Shown here: piece after piece, positions 6,111 through 8,893 of the stretch | Position numbering within the stretch: the stretch's first letter is position 1 | How the letters are laid out: each line of letters starts with the position of its first letter | DNA from: JAAYKS01 sp964479435 | GTDB lineage: Bacteria; Bacillota; Clostridia; Saccharofermentanales; UBA5734 | Assembly: GCA_964479435.1 (NCBI GenBank) | Contig: CAYZME010000073.1 | Location: 1-8,893, forward strand | Direction of reading: 5' to 3' | Length of the DNA stretch: 8,893 nt | Notes under the pieces: model-generated | Database searches by the model: none | What the model was told of the DNA's origin: nothing | Seen by the model: the letters and a program-made list of their open reading frames with translations, nothing else | Translations under genes and position numbers: made by a program

Positions 6111-7211
6111 ATGGCGGGAGAAAAGAAAATCGAGACACGAATCATCCGCGCGCCGCGCGAAGCGATGGATCTGGCCGGCATGCGCCTGGCCGCCGAGGCG
6201 CTGGCGGCGGGCGCTCTGGTTGTTTTTCCGACCGAGACCGTGTACGGGCTGGGCGCGAACGCGCGTGACGCGCAGGCGGTGCGGGAAATTTATGCAATCA
6301 AAGGCCGGCCGCCGGACAATCCCCTGATTGTGCACCTTTCGCACCCCGGTCTGATTGGCACCGTCGCGTCGTATATCCCGCCCTATGCCGAGTCCCTGAT
6401 TGAACGCTTTGTGCCCGGCCCGCTGACCCTGGTCCTGCGCCGCGGGGAGGGGCTGGCGTCCTTGGTTTCTGCCGGGCTGGACACGGTTGCCGTGCGTTGC
6501 CCGTCCCACCCGGTGGCGCAGGCCTTTCTGGCGATGACGGGGGTGCCGGTGGCGGCGCCGTCGGCCAATGTGTCCGGCCGCCCGAGCCCGACCCGTGTCG
6601 AACATGTTTTACAGGATTTGGACGGGCGGGTGCCCTATGTGATTGACGCCGGCCCCAGCGATGTGGGCTTGGAGTCCACGGTATTGGATGTGAGCGGCGA
6701 CACGCCGATCTTGCTGCGCCCCGGCGCGGTGACGGCTTTGGAGATCGAGGAGACGTGTGGTCTGCCGGTTCAGATCGCCGATGCCCAATCCACCGGTCCC
6801 GTGCGCTCCCCGGGTGTGAAGTACCGGCATTACGCGCCATCCGCCACGGTCCTGGTCGGCAACGGCCGCAGCCTGGCCGCCCGCACACGCCGCACGGTCG
6901 ACCTGGTACAGGCGCAGCTTGAGGCCGGCGCGCGCGTGGGGGTGTTCGCACCCACGGCGGCGGTACAAGCGATTGAAAAAGCCATCCGGCACAGACCGGA
7001 TCTGGTTGGGTCTTTGCGGGCGGTCGCGTTCGGAGAAGAAGACGACTCGGCGCGCGCGGCGGCACGTTTGTTTGACACCTTCCGCTCCATGGATCGGGAC
7101 GGCGTGGCAGTCATCGTGGTGCAGGCACTGCCAGAGCACGGGTTGGGCGCGGCTTTTATGAACCGCGTGCGCAAAGCCGCGGCCGGACAAGCGGGGACGG
7201 GTGGGGGATGA
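6111..7211 (+). CDS. tsaC: L-threonylcarbamoyladenylate synthase (Sua5/YwlC type)
   Basis: This enzyme joins threonine, bicarbonate and ATP into threonylcarbamoyl-AMP, the donor used by TsaBDE to make t6A at position 37 of ANN-decoding tRNAs. The 366 residues indicate the long Sua5 form, not the short TsaC. The N-terminal YrdC domain shows VVFPTETVYGLGANA (37-51), the KGRP motif (64-67), PGPLTLVL (102-109), APSANVSGRPSPT (149-161), GLESTVLDV (186-194) and RPGAV (203-207). The linker SPGVKYRHYAP (233-243) leads into the C-terminal Sua5 domain (about 245-355), ending near EHGLGAAFMNRVRKAA (342-357). The ribosome binding site is weak (GAGAAAG), so translation may be coupled to prfA, three bases upstream. 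The stop overlaps the next start as ATGA. The order prfA ... sua5 - ywlE matches Bacillus. Confidence 0.95.
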   Translation: MAGEKKIETRIIRAPREAMDLAGMRLAAEALAAGALVVFPTETVYGLGANARDAQAVREIYAIKGRPPDNPLIVHLSHPGLIGTVASYIPPYAESLIERFVPGPLTLVLRRGEGLASLVSAGLDTVAVRCPSHPVAQAFLAMTGVPVAAPSANVSGRPSPTRVEHVLQDLDGRVPYVIDAGPSDVGLESTVLDVSGDTPILLRPGAVTALEIEETCGLPVQIADAQSTGPVRSPGVKYRHYAPSATVLVGNGRSLAARTRRTVDLVQAQLEAGARVGVFAPTAAVQAIEKAIRHRPDLVGSLRAVAFGEEDDSARAAARLFDTFRSMDRDGVAVIVVQALPEHGLGAAFMNRVRKAAAGQAGTGGG

Positions 7212-7678
7212 AGGTTTTATTTGTGTGCACGGGTAATACGTGTCGCAGTCCGCTGGCCGCCGCCCGTTTCAATCAACTGGCGGGCGCCGAAGCCGCGGTG
7301 GCTCACTCGGCCGGCATCGCCGCCTGGCCGGGGCAACCGGCCAGTGCGGGCGCGGTCCGCGCGGCCGCGCGCTTGTTTGATTTGTCGCTGGCGGACCATC
7401 GTTCCCGCCGGCTGGAGGAAGAAATGCTGCGCCAATCCGACCTGGTCGTCGTGATGACCCCCGGACACCGCGCCTGGCTCGCGCGCCAGTTCCCGCAGCA
7501 TGCCGCCCGCACCCGTCTTTTGAGCGAGTTTGGCGATGCCGCCGCGCACCCGGAAGGGATTCGCGATCCTTTTGGCGGGACGGACGCGGATTATGAAGCC
7601 ATTTTGTTGCAAATGGAGCCCCATCTGCAGGCCTTGCTCGCTTATATCCGTTCGACAAAAGAGGATGGCTTGGAGTAG
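7208..7678 (+). CDS. ywlE: Low-molecular-weight phosphatase, likely protein arginine phosphatase YwlE
   Basis: The 156-residue protein has the low-molecular-weight phosphatase fold. The P-loop FVCTGNTCRSP (5-15) supplies the nucleophile Cys7 and Arg13, and DPFGG (120-124) supplies the general acid Asp120. In Bacillus YwlE, a threonine in this P-loop (CTGNTCRS) is known to favour phosphoarginine over phosphotyrosine, and this protein has Thr11 at that position. It would therefore reverse McsB-type arginine phosphorylation; no mcsB is visible here. Position directly after sua5 is the Bacillus ywlC-ywlE arrangement. The start overlaps the sua5 stop by four bases and has a weak upstream purine tract (GGGTGGGGG), fitting translational coupling. 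A tyrosine phosphatase or arsenate reductase-like role is less likely. Confidence 0.9.
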   Translation: MKVLFVCTGNTCRSPLAAARFNQLAGAEAAVAHSAGIAAWPGQPASAGAVRAAARLFDLSLADHRSRRLEEEMLRQSDLVVVMTPGHRAWLARQFPQHAARTRLLSEFGDAAAHPEGIRDPFGGTDADYEAILLQMEPHLQALLAYIRSTKEDGLE

Positions 7679-7728
7679 AATCGGAGCAACGGGTATCTGG
7701 CGCGGACGACCCGATGGATCCCCATCCC

Positions 7729-7752
7729 GGTCAGCTGACCCTGTCAGTTGAC
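7729..7752. promoter_or_regulatory. Tandem palindromes overlapping the rpsF -35 box, candidate operator
   Basis: GGTCAGCTGACC (7729-7740) is a perfect 12-bp palindrome. Thirteen bases further on, GTCAGTTGAC (7743-7752) repeats its core GTCAGCTGAC with one change. The second copy covers most of the -35 box (7748-7753). Two like-facing sites about one helical turn apart suggest cooperative binding by a repressor, but no regulator is identified. Confidence 0.45.
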
Positions 7753-7777
7753 GCCCGCTCAGCCGGGGTGTTATATT
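7748..7777 (+). promoter_or_regulatory. Promoter for rpsF-ssb-rpsR
   Basis: TTGACG (7748-7753) and TATATT (7772-7777) are separated by 18 bases, and TG at 7769-7770 gives an extended -10 (TGTTATATT). Transcription would start near 7784, leaving a leader of about 80 bases before rpsF. This is a good sigma-A type promoter. Confidence 0.7.
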
Positions 7778-7806
7778 GTCATCTGTCGCTTTGCACAAGC
7801 GGCTTC

Positions 7807-7846
7807 GACTATCCTCGCTCCACCCGCGCGGTGGGGCCGTTCAGTC
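7807..7846 (+). ncRNA. Candidate S6:S18-binding ribosomal protein leader
   Basis: The rpsF leader can fold into a closing stem GACT (7807-7810) / AGTC (7843-7846), an internal loop, and a hairpin CCACC (7820-7824) / GGTGG (7830-7834), extendable by two pairs. The 3' side of the internal loop carries CCG (7837-7839). A hairpin with a CCG-containing asymmetric loop is the known pattern of the S6:S18 leader that lets the S6-S18 complex repress its own operon. The fit is by eye only. Confidence 0.45.
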
Positions 7847-7863
7847 CAGGAGGAGGTGATTTT

Positions 7864-8154
7864 TTGGCTAGACAATATGAGGTAGTTTATGTAATGAATT
7901 CCGCGCTCGGCGAGGAGGGCTTGGCTTCCACGGCGGAAAGAGTACGCACGCTGATTGAGGCGAGCGCGACTGAGACCGCAGTTGAAACCTGGGGCGCCCG
8001 CCGCCTGGCGTACGAGATCGAAAAGACCCGTGACGGGTATTACGAACTCATTCGCTTTCGCACCGAGGATGTGGAATTCCCGAAAGAGCTTGAGCGCGTA
8101 CTCAAGATCACAGATGGGGTCCTGAGGTTCCTGGTCGTCCGCACCGGCGCATGA
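7864..8154 (+). CDS. rpsF: 30S ribosomal protein S6
   Basis: The 96-residue protein begins MARQYEVVYVMNSALGEEGL and contains WGARRLAYEIEKTRDGYYEL (43-62), the typical core of S6, with the usual C-terminal LKITDGVLRFLVVR (80-93). S6 is a ferredoxin-like protein of the small-subunit platform that binds 16S rRNA together with S18. The start is a TTG at 7864, seven bases after a near-perfect AGGAGGTGAT (7851-7860). The frame stays open upstream to an ATG at 7714, but that extension would run through the promoter and leader and has no S6 similarity. The only later ATG (7894) would remove the first beta strand. ssb follows 28 bases after the stop. Confidence 0.96.
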   Translation: MARQYEVVYVMNSALGEEGLASTAERVRTLIEASATETAVETWGARRLAYEIEKTRDGYYELIRFRTEDVEFPKELERVLKITDGVLRFLVVRTGA

Positions 8155-8182
8155 CAAGGAAAAAGGGAGGCAAGGTACGATT

Positions 8183-8659
8183 ATGAACAAGGCGATTATT
8201 ATGGGCAGACTGACACGCGACCCGGAGCTCCGGACGCTGCAGGACAATTTGTCGGTATGTACGGTCACGGTTGCTGTTGACCGGCGTGGCAGAAGCCAGA
8301 GCGGGGAACGTTTGACCGACTTTATACCGGTGGTATTCTGGCGGCAGACCGCAGAGTTTGTTTCGCGGTATTTTTTCAAAGGCTCGCGTATCGCCGTCGT
8401 CGGTCGCATCCAGGTTCGCAATTACGAAGACGCGCAAGGACAAAGGCGGACGGCAACAGAAGTTGTCGCCGAGGAAGCCCATTTCGCGGATTCGAAGCCC
8501 AGCGGCGATGCGCCCGGAGCGCAAGCACGCACATTTGAACCGCGTACAGGAGGGTTCACACAACCATCGTCCCCGTCCACGACGCGTCGTGAGCAGAGCG
8601 ATGGGTTTACGGCAACCCCCGACGACGATATCTCCCTGCCTTTTGATTTAGATCCCTGA
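8183..8659 (+). CDS. ssb: Single-stranded DNA-binding protein
   Basis: SSB coats single-stranded DNA in replication, repair and recombination and recruits partners through its C-terminal tip. The 158-residue protein has the OB-fold N-terminal domain (1-105): NKAIIMGRLTRDPELR (2-17), VAVDRR (30-35), DFIPVVFWRQTAEFVSRYF (46-64) with Trp53, GSRIAVVGRIQVRNYED (67-83) and TEVVAEEAHFADSK (92-105). A Gly/Pro/Ser/Thr-rich linker (106-146) follows. The tip is DDDISLPFDLDP (147-158) rather than a terminal DDDIPF, so the usual acidic-Pro-Phe peptide is interrupted and extended. The ATG at 8183 follows AAAGGGAGG (8162-8170) at a rather long 12 bases, with a second AAGG nearer. Its place between rpsF and rpsR is the standard bacterial order. 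Confidence 0.96.
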   Translation: MNKAIIMGRLTRDPELRTLQDNLSVCTVTVAVDRRGRSQSGERLTDFIPVVFWRQTAEFVSRYFFKGSRIAVVGRIQVRNYEDAQGQRRTATEVVAEEAHFADSKPSGDAPGAQARTFEPRTGGFTQPSSPSTTRREQSDGFTATPDDDISLPFDLDP

Positions 8660-8701
8660 TGAACCGGCGGGAAAACCACATTTTAACGAGGAGGACTCAT
8701 T

Positions 8702-8893
8702 ATGTCTGATTTCAGACGCAGAGATCGCGGCTTTCGGCCCAGAAGATCACGTCGTAAAATCTGTATATTTTGCGCTGACAAAGTCGATCACATCGACTAT
8801 AAAGATGCGATCCAGCTGCGCAAATTTATTACGGATCGAGGCAAGATCCTGCCCAAGCGGATGTCCGGCAATTGCGCCCGGCACCAGCGTGAG
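8702..8893 (+). CDS. rpsR: 30S ribosomal protein S18, N-terminal part (cut by window end)
   Basis: The 64 residues visible include RRKICIFCADKVDHIDYKD (17-35), LRKFITDRGKILPKR (39-53) and NCARHQR (57-63), which are diagnostic of S18, the partner of S6 on the small-subunit platform. Cys21, Cys24, Cys58 and His61 form the zinc-binding set of the C+ form of S18. The basic N-terminus (FRRRDRGFRPRRSRR) is expected for rRNA binding. AGGAGG (8689-8694) lies seven bases before the ATG. About 10-15 C-terminal residues are missing beyond the window. Confidence 0.96.
   Translation, partial: MSDFRRRDRGFRPRRSRRKICIFCADKVDHIDYKDAIQLRKFITDRGKILPKRMSGNCARHQRE

Noticed and set aside
5058..6605. A 515-codon minus-strand open frame across prfA and the start of sua5
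   Set aside because: It lies antisense to two certain genes and reads as Arg/Gln/His-rich sequence with no domain; long antisense frames are common at this GC content.
7714..7863. Upstream extension of rpsF to the ATG at 7714
   Set aside because: The extra 50 codons cover the promoter, palindromes and leader hairpin, have no S6 similarity, and ignore the strong AGGAGGTGAT just before the TTG at 7864.

Overview
The window looks like a chromosomal housekeeping region from a high-GC member of the Bacillota, probably a Clostridia-type anaerobe. This rests on the order rpmE - DUF1385 - prmC ... prfA - sua5/ywlC - ywlE, the cluster rpsF - ssb - rpsR, the families DUF951, DUF1836 and GGGtGRT, strong AGGAGG ribosome binding sites, and GTG/TTG starts. 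The species cannot be named from this sequence. I see no insertion sequence, phage gene, CRISPR array, tRNA or rRNA.

Layout. (1) 1-133: the 3' end of rpmE (ribosomal protein L31) with an intrinsic terminator. (2) 173-2911, plus strand: a tightly packed run of a DUF1385 membrane protein, prmC (release factor glutamine methyltransferase), a small DUF951 protein and a DUF1836 MerR-like helix-turn-helix protein. Three of the genes are joined to a neighbour by 4-7 base overlaps. (3) 3065-4789, minus strand: two genes, a NifU-like Fe-S scaffold homologue followed by a GGGtGRT-family protein, with their own terminator, promoter and structured leader. The biochemical role of this pair is, to my knowledge, not established, and it is the best candidate here for an undescribed system. 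(4) 4790-5042: a divergent regulatory region with two extended -10 promoters and an inverted repeat between and over them. (5) 5043-7678, plus strand: prfA (RF1), sua5/ywlC (threonylcarbamoyl-AMP synthase) and ywlE (likely protein arginine phosphatase), spaced by 3 bases or overlapping. (6) 7679-7863: a promoter region with tandem palindromes and a possible S6:S18-binding leader. (7) 7864-8893: rpsF, ssb and rpsR (cut by the window end).

Theme. Nearly all plus-strand genes serve translation. L31, S6 and S18 are ribosomal proteins. RF1 ends translation at UAA/UAG, and PrmC methylates the RF1 GGQ glutamine. Sua5 supplies the activated precursor of tRNA t6A37. SSB travels with S6/S18 as it does in most bacteria. 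The minus-strand pair interrupts this theme: prmC and prfA, usually adjacent, are separated here by DUF951, DUF1836 and the GGGtGRT/NifU-like unit.
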